The position numbers were made by a program, and so were the translations under genes. Positions 55,204-63,831 of a DNA stretch of 64,000 bases are shown here, one piece after another; within the stretch, counting starts at the first letter, position 1; each line of letters begins with the position of its first letter. The notes under the pieces were generated by a model. That model had not been told where the DNA came from. It did no database searches and saw only the letters and a program-made list of their open reading frames with translations. The DNA comes from an uncultured Collinsella sp. (lineage in GTDB: Bacteria > Actinomycetota > Coriobacteriia > Coriobacteriales > Coriobacteriaceae). Location of the stretch: NCBI GenBank assembly GCA_958403205.1, contig CATXWM010000007.1, positions 12,284 through 76,283 of the forward strand, given 5' to 3'.

Positions 55204-56550
55204 ATGATCGATCGCTATACCCGCCCGGAGATGGGACACATCTTCTCCCTCGAGAACAAGTACGCCATTTGGCAGGAGATCGAGGTTCTGGCCTGCGAGG
55301 CCCAGGCGGAGCTCGGCAAGATCGGTATTTCCAAAGACGAGGCCCAGTGGATCCGCGACCATGCCAACTTTGAGAAGGCGAAGGTCGATGAGATCGAGGA
55401 AGTCACGCGCCACGACGTCATTGCCTTCCTGACCAACATGAAGGAATACATCGATGCCGATGTTCCCGAGGGCGACCCCAAGCCCAGCCGCTGGGTTCAC
55501 TATGGCATGACCAGCTCCGATCTGGGCGACACGGCCCTGTGCTACCAGCTCACCCAGGCCTGCGACCTGATCATCGAGGACGTCAAGAAGCTCGGCGAGA
55601 TTTGCAAGCGTCGCGCCTTTGAGGAGCGCAACACGCTCTGTGCCGGCCGCACTCATGGCATCCACGCCGAGCCGATGACCTTCGGCATGAAGTTTGGCTC
55701 TTGGGCCTGGGAGCTCAAGCGCGATCTGGATCGTCTTGAGGACGCCCGCAAGAATGTTGCCTTCGGTGCTATCTCGGGCGCTGTCGGCACGTACAGCTCC
55801 ATCGAGCCGTTCGTCGAGGAGTACGTCTGCGAGCACCTGGGCCTGGTCCACGATCCTCTGTCCACGCAGGTCATCAGCCGCGATCACCATGCCTACCTTG
55901 CCGGCGTGCTTGCCACTACAGCGGCCACCTGTGAGCGCATCGCTACCGAGGTTCGCAATCTACAGAAGACCGATACGCTCGAGGCCGAGGAGCCGTTCCG
56001 TAAGGGCCAAAAGGGCAGCTCAGCCATGCCGCACAAGCGCAACCCCATCACCATGGAGAAAGTCTGCGGTCTGTCGCGCGTCGTGAAGGCCAACGCGCAG
56101 GTTGCCTTCGACAACGTCGCCCTGTGGCACGAGCGTGACATTTCGCACTCCTCTGCCGAGCGCGTCGCCCAGGCCGACAGCTTCATCGCCCTCGACCACA
56201 TGTTCCAGTGCCTCATTCGCGTTATCGACGGCCTGCAGCTGTACCCTGCCCGCATGATGGCCAACCTCAATAAGACCCGCGGCCTCATTTTCTCCTCCAA
56301 GGTGCTGCTCGCCCTCGTCGACACGGGCATCACCCGCGAGGACGCGTACGCCATTGTGCAGGAGAACGCCATGGCAACCTGGCACGAGGTACAGGATTGT
56401 GTCTCCGGCCCCACCTTTAAGGAACGTCTCGAGGCCGACCCGCGCTGCACCGTCAGCCAGGAGAAGCTCGACGAGATCTTTGATCCATGGGACTTCCTCA
56501 CTCGTATCGACACAGTCTTTGATCGTCTGGAGCAGCTGAGCTTCGAGTAG
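55204..56550 (+). CDS. purB: Adenylosuccinate lyase
   Basis: 448 residues; cleaves SAICAR and adenylosuccinate, releasing fumarate. The family signature GQKGSSAMPHKRNPITMEKVCG contains the flexible catalytic loop Ser. TSSDLGDTALCYQL and GRTHGIHAEPMTFG supply the catalytic His region. ATG at 55204 follows AAGGAG; an upstream in-frame ATG at 55138 is rejected because the family starts IDRYTRPEM. Confidence 0.96.
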   Translation: MIDRYTRPEMGHIFSLENKYAIWQEIEVLACEAQAELGKIGISKDEAQWIRDHANFEKAKVDEIEEVTRHDVIAFLTNMKEYIDADVPEGDPKPSRWVHYGMTSSDLGDTALCYQLTQACDLIIEDVKKLGEICKRRAFEERNTLCAGRTHGIHAEPMTFGMKFGSWAWELKRDLDRLEDARKNVAFGAISGAVGTYSSIEPFVEEYVCEHLGLVHDPLSTQVISRDHHAYLAGVLATTAATCERIATEVRNLQKTDTLEAEEPFRKGQKGSSAMPHKRNPITMEKVCGLSRVVKANAQVAFDNVALWHERDISHSSAERVAQADSFIALDHMFQCLIRVIDGLQLYPARMMANLNKTRGLIFSSKVLLALVDTGITREDAYAIVQENAMATWHEVQDCVSGPTFKERLEADPRCTVSQEKLDEIFDPWDFLTRIDTVFDRLEQLSFE

Positions 56551-56574
56551 GTTCGGGCATAACGTTAGCTTTTT

Positions 56575-56616
56575 AGGGCGCTTTGCAGGTAATGTGTGTT
56601 GCCGGCAAAGCGCCTC
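56575..56616 (+). terminator. Weak hairpin after purB
   Basis: GGCGCTTTGC pairs with GCAAAGCGCC around a loop of about 20 bases; no T run, so termination is uncertain. Confidence 0.4.
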
Positions 56617-56678
56617 GTTGCATTTAGGGAAAGACGGGGATAATAGTCGTCTCGAATAACATTCTGAGAGGGGATCGC

Positions 56679-56942
56679 ATGATTTCGTTTGATTACAAGC
56701 CTCAGGGCGTGTGTGCTCGCAATATTCACCTTGACCTTTCCGATGACGGCAACAAGGTGATGGGCGTTGAGTTTACCGGCGGCTGCGATGGCAATCTCAA
56801 GGCTATCTCCAAGCTGGTCGAGGGCGCTCCTGCCGATCGCGTAATCGAGGTTCTCGCCGGTAATACCTGCGGTATGAAAAAGACCTCCTGCGCCGACCAG
56901 CTTACACGCGCTATCGAGGCCGCTCGCGCCGAGATCGCCTAA
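56679..56942 (+). CDS. TSCPD-domain protein (TIGR03905-like)
   Basis: 87 residues matching the small TSCPD family: MISFDYKPQGVCARNIHLDL, VEFTGGCDGNLKAISKLVEG, and the C-terminal TSCADQLTRAIEAA. Conserved cysteines suggest metal or cluster binding; the biochemical role is not established. Its stop overlaps the next start by one base (TAATG), so the genes are coupled. Confidence 0.85.
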   Translation: MISFDYKPQGVCARNIHLDLSDDGNKVMGVEFTGGCDGNLKAISKLVEGAPADRVIEVLAGNTCGMKKTSCADQLTRAIEAARAEIA

Positions 56943-58153
56943 TGGGTATCGCCGATCACATCAAGAACGGAATATCGCGTCGCGGCTTTGTACTCGGTGG
57001 GGCTGCCGCGGGCGCTGCCACGGTGCTTGCCGGATGCTCGAAAAAAACGGGCACCAGCGATGACGCCGCCGGCGAGCCGCAGGTTATCAAGGATGATTCC
57101 AAAATCATCTCGATTACGGATGAGTACGAGGCAGTCGACATCGATCTTGAGCCGGCGGCGTCATGGACGCTGCCTCTGGGTACGCTGCTGTACTACTGCG
57201 ACGGCGATTACGCCGCGGCGATGATGGCGCCCGCATCGGCACTGCACGCCAACACACTCGGTGTGCTCAACCTGGGCGATGGCTCGCTTACCACATTAAT
57301 CGAGGATCCTATCGAGGGCACGGGATATGCATTCTACGATGTCCGTGCCGGCGACAGCGTATTCGCGTGGGTTGAGATGAACTTTGCCAATTCATTGTGG
57401 AAGCTCTACGGTCAAAATCTGTCGGGCGCTTCGCTCTCTGGCGACGTGGTTGAGCTCGATCGAGGTGGCAAGGACTATGATCCGCCGCTGTTTACGGCGT
57501 TCGGGTCATCAGTCATCTGGTATAAAATGCCCTCGGCAGGTGGCAATAAAACGAGTAGCGATTCGTTTTGCTATCGTCGCTCGCTTGATGAATCCAAGGC
57601 CGAGACAATTTGGAAATCGACGGGTCGCTTTGCATCGGCCCCGCGCGCGAGCGACGGCATTTTGACCATCTCGCCGCGTGTCCGCAACGACGAGGGCGTC
57701 TACTACGGCATAACGGCAATCGATCTGACCGACGGCAACAACACCAAGCGTGCCCAGTTGGTCCTTCCTTCGTCAGTTTCGCCTTTCGAGGCCGTATATA
57801 TGGGCGATACCTTCGTGTTTTCTATCGAGGCGGCCTATAGTGGCGTGGGCAGCCTGGGCAATATGGGCACGTATATTGGTAATGAGGGAGGGCCGTACCT
57901 CTTCCTGTCACGCGAGCCGCTCGCATGTGCGGCTGGCAAGAAGAATAAATACCTTGTTAAGGTACAGGCGTCGCATTTCCTGATCGACACCTCTGCCAAG
58001 ACCTATGGCTCGCTGCTGTCGCCCGACCGCGCTTTGGAGTATGGCGATTATCCAGCTACGGCGGGAAAATCGGACTCATTCCTTACGTACGCCACGGTGC
58101 GCAACAGCCAGGGTATACCAGAGACGGTCACTGCACGCCTATTCTCTCTTTAA
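56942..58153 (+). CDS. Tat-exported lipoprotein of unknown function
   Basis: 403 residues. The N-terminus has a twin-arginine motif SRRGFVLGG and a lipobox VLAGC (Cys31), so it should be Tat-exported and lipidated. The rest has repeated strand-rich blocks (SSVIWYKMPSAGG, YRRSLDESKAETIWKSTG) compatible with a beta-propeller, but I recognise no family. It is translationally coupled to the TSCPD gene. Confidence 0.8.
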   Translation: MGIADHIKNGISRRGFVLGGAAAGAATVLAGCSKKTGTSDDAAGEPQVIKDDSKIISITDEYEAVDIDLEPAASWTLPLGTLLYYCDGDYAAAMMAPASALHANTLGVLNLGDGSLTTLIEDPIEGTGYAFYDVRAGDSVFAWVEMNFANSLWKLYGQNLSGASLSGDVVELDRGGKDYDPPLFTAFGSSVIWYKMPSAGGNKTSSDSFCYRRSLDESKAETIWKSTGRFASAPRASDGILTISPRVRNDEGVYYGITAIDLTDGNNTKRAQLVLPSSVSPFEAVYMGDTFVFSIEAAYSGVGSLGNMGTYIGNEGGPYLFLSREPLACAAGKKNKYLVKVQASHFLIDTSAKTYGSLLSPDRALEYGDYPATAGKSDSFLTYATVRNSQGIPETVTARLFSL

Positions 58154-58211
58154 GCTTAGAGGGGTTAAAAAGGCGCCAACGGGGGAATAAACGCGTTGTA
58201 ATTGTGAGTAC

Positions 58212-58251
58212 CGCCCGCCGAGCTGCCGCGTCATAGCGGCATCTGGCGGGC
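58212..58251 (+). terminator. Hairpin after the lipoprotein gene
   Basis: CCCGCC...GCTGCCGC pairs with GCGGCA...GGCGGG with mismatches; no T run. Confidence 0.4.
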
Positions 58252-58306
58252 TCAGGTGCGTTAAAATGGGCTTGTTCTTAGCTAATTGAGACAGGGGGGC
58301 CGTGTT

Positions 58307-59029
58307 ATGGCTTCAGATGCAAAAAAGATTCTGCTGGTCGAGGATGAGAAGGCAATCCGTGACGCCGTCGCTGCCTATCTCGAGCGCGAAGGCTACTGGG
58401 TTGTGGGCGTCGGCGACGGCCAGTCCGCGATCGAGGAGTTCGAGAAGCATCAGTTCGACCTGGTCGTGCTCGACCTTATGCTCCCCAAGATCCCCGGCGA
58501 GCGCGTTTGCCGCACCATTCGCGATACCTCGGATGTCCCCATCATCATGCTGACGGCTAAGGGCGAGATCGAGGACCGTATTATCGGTCTTGAGCTCGGC
58601 GCCGACGACTATCTGATTAAGCCGTTCTCGCCGCGCGAGCTCGTCGCCCGCGTTCGCGCTCTGTTCCGCCGTGCCCATCAGGCCGACGAGCCCGCCGTCG
58701 AGGTACTCGACTTCGGCGATCTGGTCATCGATATCTCGGGCCACAAGATCTTGGTCGAGGGCAAGGAAGTCGATCTGACGGCTTCCGAGTTCAAGCTGCT
58801 CACCACGCTTGCCCGCCATCCCGGCCGTGTGTATAACCGCATGGAGCTGGTCGAGAAAGTGCTCGGGTATGACTTTGAGGGCTATGAGCGCACCATCGAT
58901 AGCCACGTGAAGAATCTTCGCGCCAAGCTGGGCGATGATCCCAAGAAGCCCAAGTGGCTCTACACCGTCCATGGTGTCGGCTATCGCTTCGAGGCTCCGG
59001 CCAAGACCGATAAGTCGGACGAGAAATAG
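58307..59029 (+). CDS. OmpR/PhoB family response regulator
   Basis: 240 residues. Receiver domain with E12/D13 acid pocket, phospho-acceptor Asp56 (VVLDLMLP), Thr83 and Lys105 (YLIKPF). C-terminal winged helix with DLTASEFKLLTTLARHPGRVYNRMELVEKV and ERTIDSHVKNLRAKLGDDPKKP, YTVHGVGYRF. ATG at 58307 has AGGGGGG upstream. Paired with the histidine kinase gene 11 bases later. Confidence 0.94.
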   Translation: MASDAKKILLVEDEKAIRDAVAAYLEREGYWVVGVGDGQSAIEEFEKHQFDLVVLDLMLPKIPGERVCRTIRDTSDVPIIMLTAKGEIEDRIIGLELGADDYLIKPFSPRELVARVRALFRRAHQADEPAVEVLDFGDLVIDISGHKILVEGKEVDLTASEFKLLTTLARHPGRVYNRMELVEKVLGYDFEGYERTIDSHVKNLRAKLGDDPKKPKWLYTVHGVGYRFEAPAKTDKSDEK

Positions 59030-59040
59030 GGAAATCACAT

Positions 59041-60606
59041 ATGACACCTGCGCGCTTTGAAATCGGACAAAAGCACAAGCAGGAGAGCGAGGCGGGTTCC
59101 AAGGCTAGTTGGAACACGCCTCGTTCCGATTCACGGCCAACGATGAGCTATCCCTCGCGCATGGCACTTGCTTTTGCTCTGACATCGCTCATGACGGTAT
59201 TGGTGCTGGTGGGCGTTGTCTCTGTTGTGTGGGGCACGGTCTTTTCGGATTACACACGCTCCAATATCGTCGAAATCGCAAATTCCGCTGCCGAGAAGTT
59301 GGCAACCTCATATGAGGAAAACGGCTCTTGGACCGCGGGAGAACTGCGCACGGTCGCAACGTCGAGTTTGGTTTCCGACGATCTGGGCATGCAGGTCGTC
59401 AATAAAAAGGGCGTGATCGTTTATGACGATTCCTGGCCCTCGGCAAGCGCCACCGCCGATGTACGCGAAAACCAGGCTACGACCGACGACACGAGCGGCA
59501 AGAGGGCATCGCATAGCCCGGTCTCGTCTGCTCCAACCGACTCCGATAGCGTTGCTAACGTCGAGATTGTAACGTCTTCCGGCGAGCATGTCGGACAGGT
59601 AAAGCTGTGGGCCATCGGCTCCGACGCTCTGCTCACCAAGGCGGACTCTGCGTTTAGGGAGAAGACCTTTAACGCCATGGCCCTCGCCGCGGTTGTTGCA
59701 ATCTGCATTTCGGTCGTTATCGGATCGCTCGTGTCGCGCATGCTCACCAAGCCGATTCATCGCATCACCAGTACCGCAAAGCAAATCCGTGACGGCGACC
59801 TGTCGGCTCGCACGGGACTGCGCGGTGATGACGAGATCGATCAGCTGGGTGAGACCTTCGATGAGATGGCCACTTCGCTCGAGAAGGATATGAAACACGA
59901 GAAGCGCCTGACCTCAGACGTTGCACACGAGCTTCGCACGCCGCTTATGGCCATGCTCGCAACGGTCGAGGCCATGCAGGATGGCGTGTATCCCACCGAC
60001 GATGAGCATTTGGAAACCGTTGCTTCCGAGACGCGTCGCCTGGCTCGTCTGGTGCAGCAGATGCTCGACCTGTCGCGCATGGAAAACAGCACGGCTCCGC
60101 TCAACCTTGAGCCGGTGGACATGGTTCCTTTCGTGCGTTCCATCGTTAATGCCCAGGAGCGCCTGTTTGTCGACCGCGATCTGCGCCTGCGTTTTGCGGA
60201 CGAGACCCAGGGTCACGACGATGTCGTCGAGGCCGATCCCGACATGATCACGCAATGTGTTATCAACCTCATGAGCAACGCCATGCGCTACACCCCCGAG
60301 GGCGGTTGGGTCGTGGTGTCGGTGCTCAGTGACCGCAAGCACGTCAGCATTGCCGTTTCTGATACCGGCATCGGTATTGCCAAGGACGATTTGTCGCGCA
60401 TCTTCGGGCGGTTTTGGCGCGCCGATGCCAGCCGCGCCCGCGAAGCTGGCGGCCTGGGCGTTGGCCTCGCCGTGACCAAGCAGATCGTCGAGCGTCACCA
60501 TGGCTACATATCCGTGGAGTCGGAGCTTGGAAAGGGTACGACTTTTACAATTCATCTGCCCCGCGAGCACACGGCAGACGCGGCATCTACTACAATGGAG
60601 CACTAG
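59041..60606 (+). CDS. Sensor histidine kinase
   Basis: 521 residues. A cytoplasmic start is followed by TM1 (about 42-67), an outer sensor region with a Ser/Asp-rich insert (about 68-210), TM2 (about 211-232) and a HAMP domain. HisKA has phospho-accepting His296 (SDVAHELRTPL). The catalytic domain has N box NLMSNAMRYTPEGG, G1 DTGIGI and GGLGVGLAVTKQI. Forms a two-component system with the preceding regulator; stimulus unknown. Confidence 0.93.
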   Translation: MTPARFEIGQKHKQESEAGSKASWNTPRSDSRPTMSYPSRMALAFALTSLMTVLVLVGVVSVVWGTVFSDYTRSNIVEIANSAAEKLATSYEENGSWTAGELRTVATSSLVSDDLGMQVVNKKGVIVYDDSWPSASATADVRENQATTDDTSGKRASHSPVSSAPTDSDSVANVEIVTSSGEHVGQVKLWAIGSDALLTKADSAFREKTFNAMALAAVVAICISVVIGSLVSRMLTKPIHRITSTAKQIRDGDLSARTGLRGDDEIDQLGETFDEMATSLEKDMKHEKRLTSDVAHELRTPLMAMLATVEAMQDGVYPTDDEHLETVASETRRLARLVQQMLDLSRMENSTAPLNLEPVDMVPFVRSIVNAQERLFVDRDLRLRFADETQGHDDVVEADPDMITQCVINLMSNAMRYTPEGGWVVVSVLSDRKHVSIAVSDTGIGIAKDDLSRIFGRFWRADASRAREAGGLGVGLAVTKQIVERHHGYISVESELGKGTTFTIHLPREHTADAASTTMEH

Positions 60607-60663
60607 CTTTTCGCTATTCGGTGAAGGAGGGGCCGCGTCCCTGCCGCTCCGAGTTTGCGAAAA

Positions 60664-60690
60664 CATGCGGGAAAGAACCCGCATTTCTGT
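60664..60690 (+). terminator. Short hairpin before purC
   Basis: ATGCGGG/CCCGCAT stem with loop AAAGAA, then TTCTGT. It may end the two-component unit or attenuate purC. Confidence 0.45.
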
Positions 60691-60715
60691 CGTATTTAGG
60701 TAAGGAGTGACTCAC

Positions 60716-61603
60716 GTGACAACGATGGAGCGTCGTCCGGATTCCCGTGGCAAGGTTCGTGATATTTACGATGCCGGTGAAAACCTGCTGATGGTCGCCA
60801 CCGACCGCATTTCTGCGTTCGACTTCATTCTTCCCGACGAGATTCCGTTTAAGGGAGAGGTACTCAATCGCATCTCGGCATTCTGGTTCGATAAGTTTGC
60901 CGACATCGTCCCCAACCATCTCGTTTCCATCGACCCGGCGGATTTCCCCGAGGAGTTTGCTGAGTATCGTGACTACCTCGCTGGCCGCGCCATGCTGGTT
61001 AAGAAGGCCCAGACGATTCCTATCGAGTGCATCGTCCGCGGCTATCTGACCGGTTCGGGCAAGAAGACCTACGACGAGAACGGCACCGTCTGCGGCATCC
61101 AGCTGCCTGAGGGCCTGACCGAGGCTTCCAAGCTTCCTGAGCCGCTGTTCACGCCGTCCACGAAGGCCGAGATCGGTGACCACGACGAGAACATCTCGTT
61201 CGAGCGTTGCTGCGAGATCGTGGGCGAGGACATCGCCACGCAGATTCGTGACCTTTCCCTCAAGATCTACAAGGCCGCTGCCGAGTACGCCGCGACCCGT
61301 GGCATCATCATTGCCGACACCAAGTTCGAGTTTGGTGTTATTGATGGCAAGGTCACGCTGATCGACGAGTGCCTCACGCCCGACTCCAGCCGTTTCTGGC
61401 CTGCTGCCAGCTACGAGGAGGGCAAGATCCAGCCTAGCTACGACAAGCAATTCGTCCGCAATTGGCTCAAGGCCAACTGGGATATGACGGGGGAGACCCC
61501 GCACCTGCCCGCCGAGGTCATCGATGGCACGTCCGAGCGCTATCGCGAGGCCTTCCAGATCATCACGGGCTCCCAGTTCACAAGCATGAAGGAGAACGCA
61601 TAA
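60716..61603 (+). CDS. purC: SAICAR synthase
   Basis: 295 residues; joins aspartate to CAIR with ATP in purine synthesis. Motifs are GKVRDIYDAGENLLMVATDRISAFDFIL, IECIVRGYLTGSG, IADTKFEFG and DECLTPDSSRFWP. The longer form of about 295 residues fits the type found in actinobacteria. Start is GTG at 60716, eight bases after TAAGGAG; an earlier in-frame GTG at 60707 overlaps that site. Confidence 0.95.
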   Translation: MTTMERRPDSRGKVRDIYDAGENLLMVATDRISAFDFILPDEIPFKGEVLNRISAFWFDKFADIVPNHLVSIDPADFPEEFAEYRDYLAGRAMLVKKAQTIPIECIVRGYLTGSGKKTYDENGTVCGIQLPEGLTEASKLPEPLFTPSTKAEIGDHDENISFERCCEIVGEDIATQIRDLSLKIYKAAAEYAATRGIIIADTKFEFGVIDGKVTLIDECLTPDSSRFWPAASYEEGKIQPSYDKQFVRNWLKANWDMTGETPHLPAEVIDGTSERYREAFQIITGSQFTSMKENA

Positions 61604-62179
61604 GTGAGTACCCGTAGCGCCACGAACAAGCGCACGCAATCCCACGAAGTTACCGGGGTTGCGCGCAAGTCTGCCGCATCTGCTAAGCCCGCCCGCCAAG
61701 CAGCGAGCTCCGTTCGCGTCGTGCCGGCTTCGTCTAAGGCACGCCGCAAAGAGCTCGAGAAGGGCGAGAACCTCGAGGGCCTCTCTAAAGAGGAGAAGCG
61801 CGCCCGCAAGGCTAAGCAGCGCGCCAAGGAGGACCGCATCTATACGGTGTCGAATATCCTCCTCAAGCAGGACGAGGACTACACCAGGCGCCGTCGCATC
61901 TGGTGGATTGTGCTCGCCATTGGCATGGTGCTCGTCGTGGCAATTTGGGCCTCGCTGTACTTCGCTCCCGCCGGCATGGTGTCCAGCCCTGTCCAGATGG
62001 TCGGCATTGTTTTGTCCTACGTCATCATTTTGGGCGACTTTATCTATGACTTCGCTCGTATTCGTCCCTTGCGCAACATGTACCGCGCGCAGGCCGAGGG
62101 CATGTCCGAGAACAAGCTCAACGCTCTTATTGAGCGCGCGGCTGCCGAGGAGGACAAGAAGGACTCCAAGAAGAAGTAG
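61604..62179 (+). CDS. Membrane protein with long basic N-terminus
   Basis: 191 residues. Residues 1-95 are Lys/Arg/Ala-rich and probably disordered or coiled. Two membrane segments follow (about 105-125 and 133-152), and the tail is Lys/Glu-rich. GTG start directly follows the purC stop, with GGAG inside purC, so it is coupled to purC. I do not recognise it. Confidence 0.75.
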   Translation: MSTRSATNKRTQSHEVTGVARKSAASAKPARQAASSVRVVPASSKARRKELEKGENLEGLSKEEKRARKAKQRAKEDRIYTVSNILLKQDEDYTRRRRIWWIVLAIGMVLVVAIWASLYFAPAGMVSSPVQMVGIVLSYVIILGDFIYDFARIRPLRNMYRAQAEGMSENKLNALIERAAAEEDKKDSKKK

Positions 62180-62208
62180 CGTTTGCATACATACTTATCG
62201 CTAAGATA

Positions 62209-62240
62209 TAAGGCGCGTCGTTTTTGCGGCGCGCCTTTTT
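62209..62240 (+). terminator. Terminator of the purC unit
   Basis: AAGGCGCGTCG pairs with CGGCGCGCCTT around TTTTTG, then TTTTA. Confidence 0.85.
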
Positions 62241-62268
62241 ACTGTTCTATAGATAGATGGAGTGGCAC

Positions 62269-63549
62269 ATGATTCGAGCTGCCCTGACGGTCGAAGAGGC
62301 TCTGGAGGGCATGAAGGCCCTGGAGCCCAAGATTAAAAACTACGCGCGCCTGGTCGTCCGCAAGGGCGTAAACGTCAAGCCCGGCCAGGAGGTCGTCGTT
62401 CAGTCTCCGGTCGAGTGCGCGCCGTTTGCGCGCGTGGTGGTCGCGGAGGCCTATGCTGCCGGCGCCGGCCACGTGACGGTCATTTGGGCCGATGATGCCG
62501 TGACGAGGCTCACGTACGAGCATGTCGAGAAAAGCTATTTTGAGCAGACGTCCGAGTGGAAGCGCATGCAGCTGGATTCCTTGGCCCAGGATGGTGCCTG
62601 CTTTGTCTTTATCGAGGGTGCGGATCCTGCGGCCCTCAAGGGCATCGATCCAGCCAAGCCGGCCGCGGCATCAAAGGCGAGGAATACGCAGTGCAAAGTT
62701 TTCCGCCGTGGACTGGATTACAACATCAATCCGTGGTGCATCGCCGGCGCTCCGGTCGTGGCTTGGGCGCACGAGGTGTTCCCGGGAGACGCCGATGAGG
62801 TTGCAATCTATAAGCTGTGGAATGCGATTCTGCACACCGCGCGCGCCGATGGCCAGGACCTAGAGAGCGACTGGGAACTCCATGACGCCGCATTCGAAAA
62901 GAACCTGCGTTTCCTGAACGACAATCGTTTCGACTACCTGCATTACACCGCGGCAAATGGAACCGATCTGACGATTGGCATGACGAAGGGTCACGAGTGG
63001 GCCGGCGGCAAGGGCAAGACGCCCGATGGACACCCCTTCTTCCCCAACATTCCCACCGAGGAAGTCTTCACCTCGCCCGATCGCATGCGCGCCGACGGTA
63101 TCGTGTACTCGGCCATGCCGCTCATCCACCACGGCAATAAAGTCGAAGATTTTTGGATTAAGTTCGAGGGCGGCCGCGTGGTGGACTACGACGCCCGCGT
63201 GGGCAAGGCAACGCTTGCGAGCATTATTGACACCGATGAAGGTGCCGCTCATCTGGGCGAGGTCGCGCTCATTTCCAAGAACACTCCGATCCGCGAAAGC
63301 GGCGTTCTGTTCTATGACACGCTCTATGACGAGAACGCTAGCTGCCATCTCGCGCTAGGTGTCGGTTTCCCCGAATGCATCGAGGGTGGGTACGACATGT
63401 CCAAGGAAGAGCTCCTGGAGCATGGCGTTAACGTCTCGAGCACGCACGTCGATTTTATGATCGGCACGGACGACATCGATATTACGGGCATTACGCCTGA
63501 TGGACGTGAAGTTGTGATTTTCCAGAACGGCCAATGGAGTTGGGAATAG
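62269..63549 (+). CDS. M29 family aminopeptidase
   Basis: 426 residues of the AmpS/aminopeptidase T family, cytosolic metalloenzymes releasing N-terminal residues. Metal-ligand segments are IPTEEVFTSPDR, MPLIHHGN, ENASCHLALGVGFPECI and STHVDFMIGTDDIDITG. ATG at 62269 is chosen because GGAG lies six bases before it; the ATG at 62257 has no site. Confidence 0.92.
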   Translation: MIRAALTVEEALEGMKALEPKIKNYARLVVRKGVNVKPGQEVVVQSPVECAPFARVVVAEAYAAGAGHVTVIWADDAVTRLTYEHVEKSYFEQTSEWKRMQLDSLAQDGACFVFIEGADPAALKGIDPAKPAAASKARNTQCKVFRRGLDYNINPWCIAGAPVVAWAHEVFPGDADEVAIYKLWNAILHTARADGQDLESDWELHDAAFEKNLRFLNDNRFDYLHYTAANGTDLTIGMTKGHEWAGGKGKTPDGHPFFPNIPTEEVFTSPDRMRADGIVYSAMPLIHHGNKVEDFWIKFEGGRVVDYDARVGKATLASIIDTDEGAAHLGEVALISKNTPIRESGVLFYDTLYDENASCHLALGVGFPECIEGGYDMSKEELLEHGVNVSSTHVDFMIGTDDIDITGITPDGREVVIFQNGQWSWE

Positions 63550-63568
63550 TCCCAGACCGTGGTACAAT
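63540..63568 (+). promoter_or_regulatory. Promoter of tRNA-Lys
   Basis: TTGGGA and TACAAT separated by 17 bases; the -35 overlaps the end of the aminopeptidase gene. Confidence 0.65.
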
Positions 63569-63577
63569 GCCACCCGC

Positions 63578-63650
63578 GGGCCGTTAGCTCAGCTGGCAGA
63601 GCAGGGGACTTTTAATCCCAAGGTCCAGGGTTCGAACCCCTGACGGCCCA
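63578..63650 (+). tRNA. tRNA-Lys(TTT)
   Basis: Acceptor GGGCCGT/ACGGCCC, anticodon TTT in CTTTTAA, T loop TTCGAAC. CCA is not encoded (CCC follows), unlike the other tRNAs here. Confidence 0.95.
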
Positions 63651-63664
63651 CCCAAAGATTGTTG

Positions 63665-63696
63665 AGACGGTCAACTTCGGTTGGCCGTCTTTTTTG
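63665..63696 (+). terminator. Terminator after tRNA-Lys
   Basis: AGACGGTCAAC pairs with GTTGGCCGTCT around TTCG, then TTTTTT. Confidence 0.9.
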
Positions 63697-63831
63697 TTGC
63701 CGGTGCACGGGTTCGAACCCGTATCTATCTATATATAAGAACGCTTGGCGAACAAAACCCGCCTTTTACCGATGGGAAACAAATAGCTGATGCCTTTGGA
63801 GTAAAGTAGCGCTCCAGAGATGACCGATGTC
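63697..63831. other. Intergenic sequence with an isolated T-arm-like palindrome
   Basis: ACGGGTTCGAACCCGT (63707-63722) looks like a tRNA T-arm but no cloverleaf can be built around it. An A/T-rich stretch follows. Nothing else is seen. Confidence 0.5.

Noticed and set aside
63700..63725. Additional tRNA gene
   Set aside because: Only a T-arm-like palindrome exists; no D-arm, anticodon arm or matching acceptor can be built.
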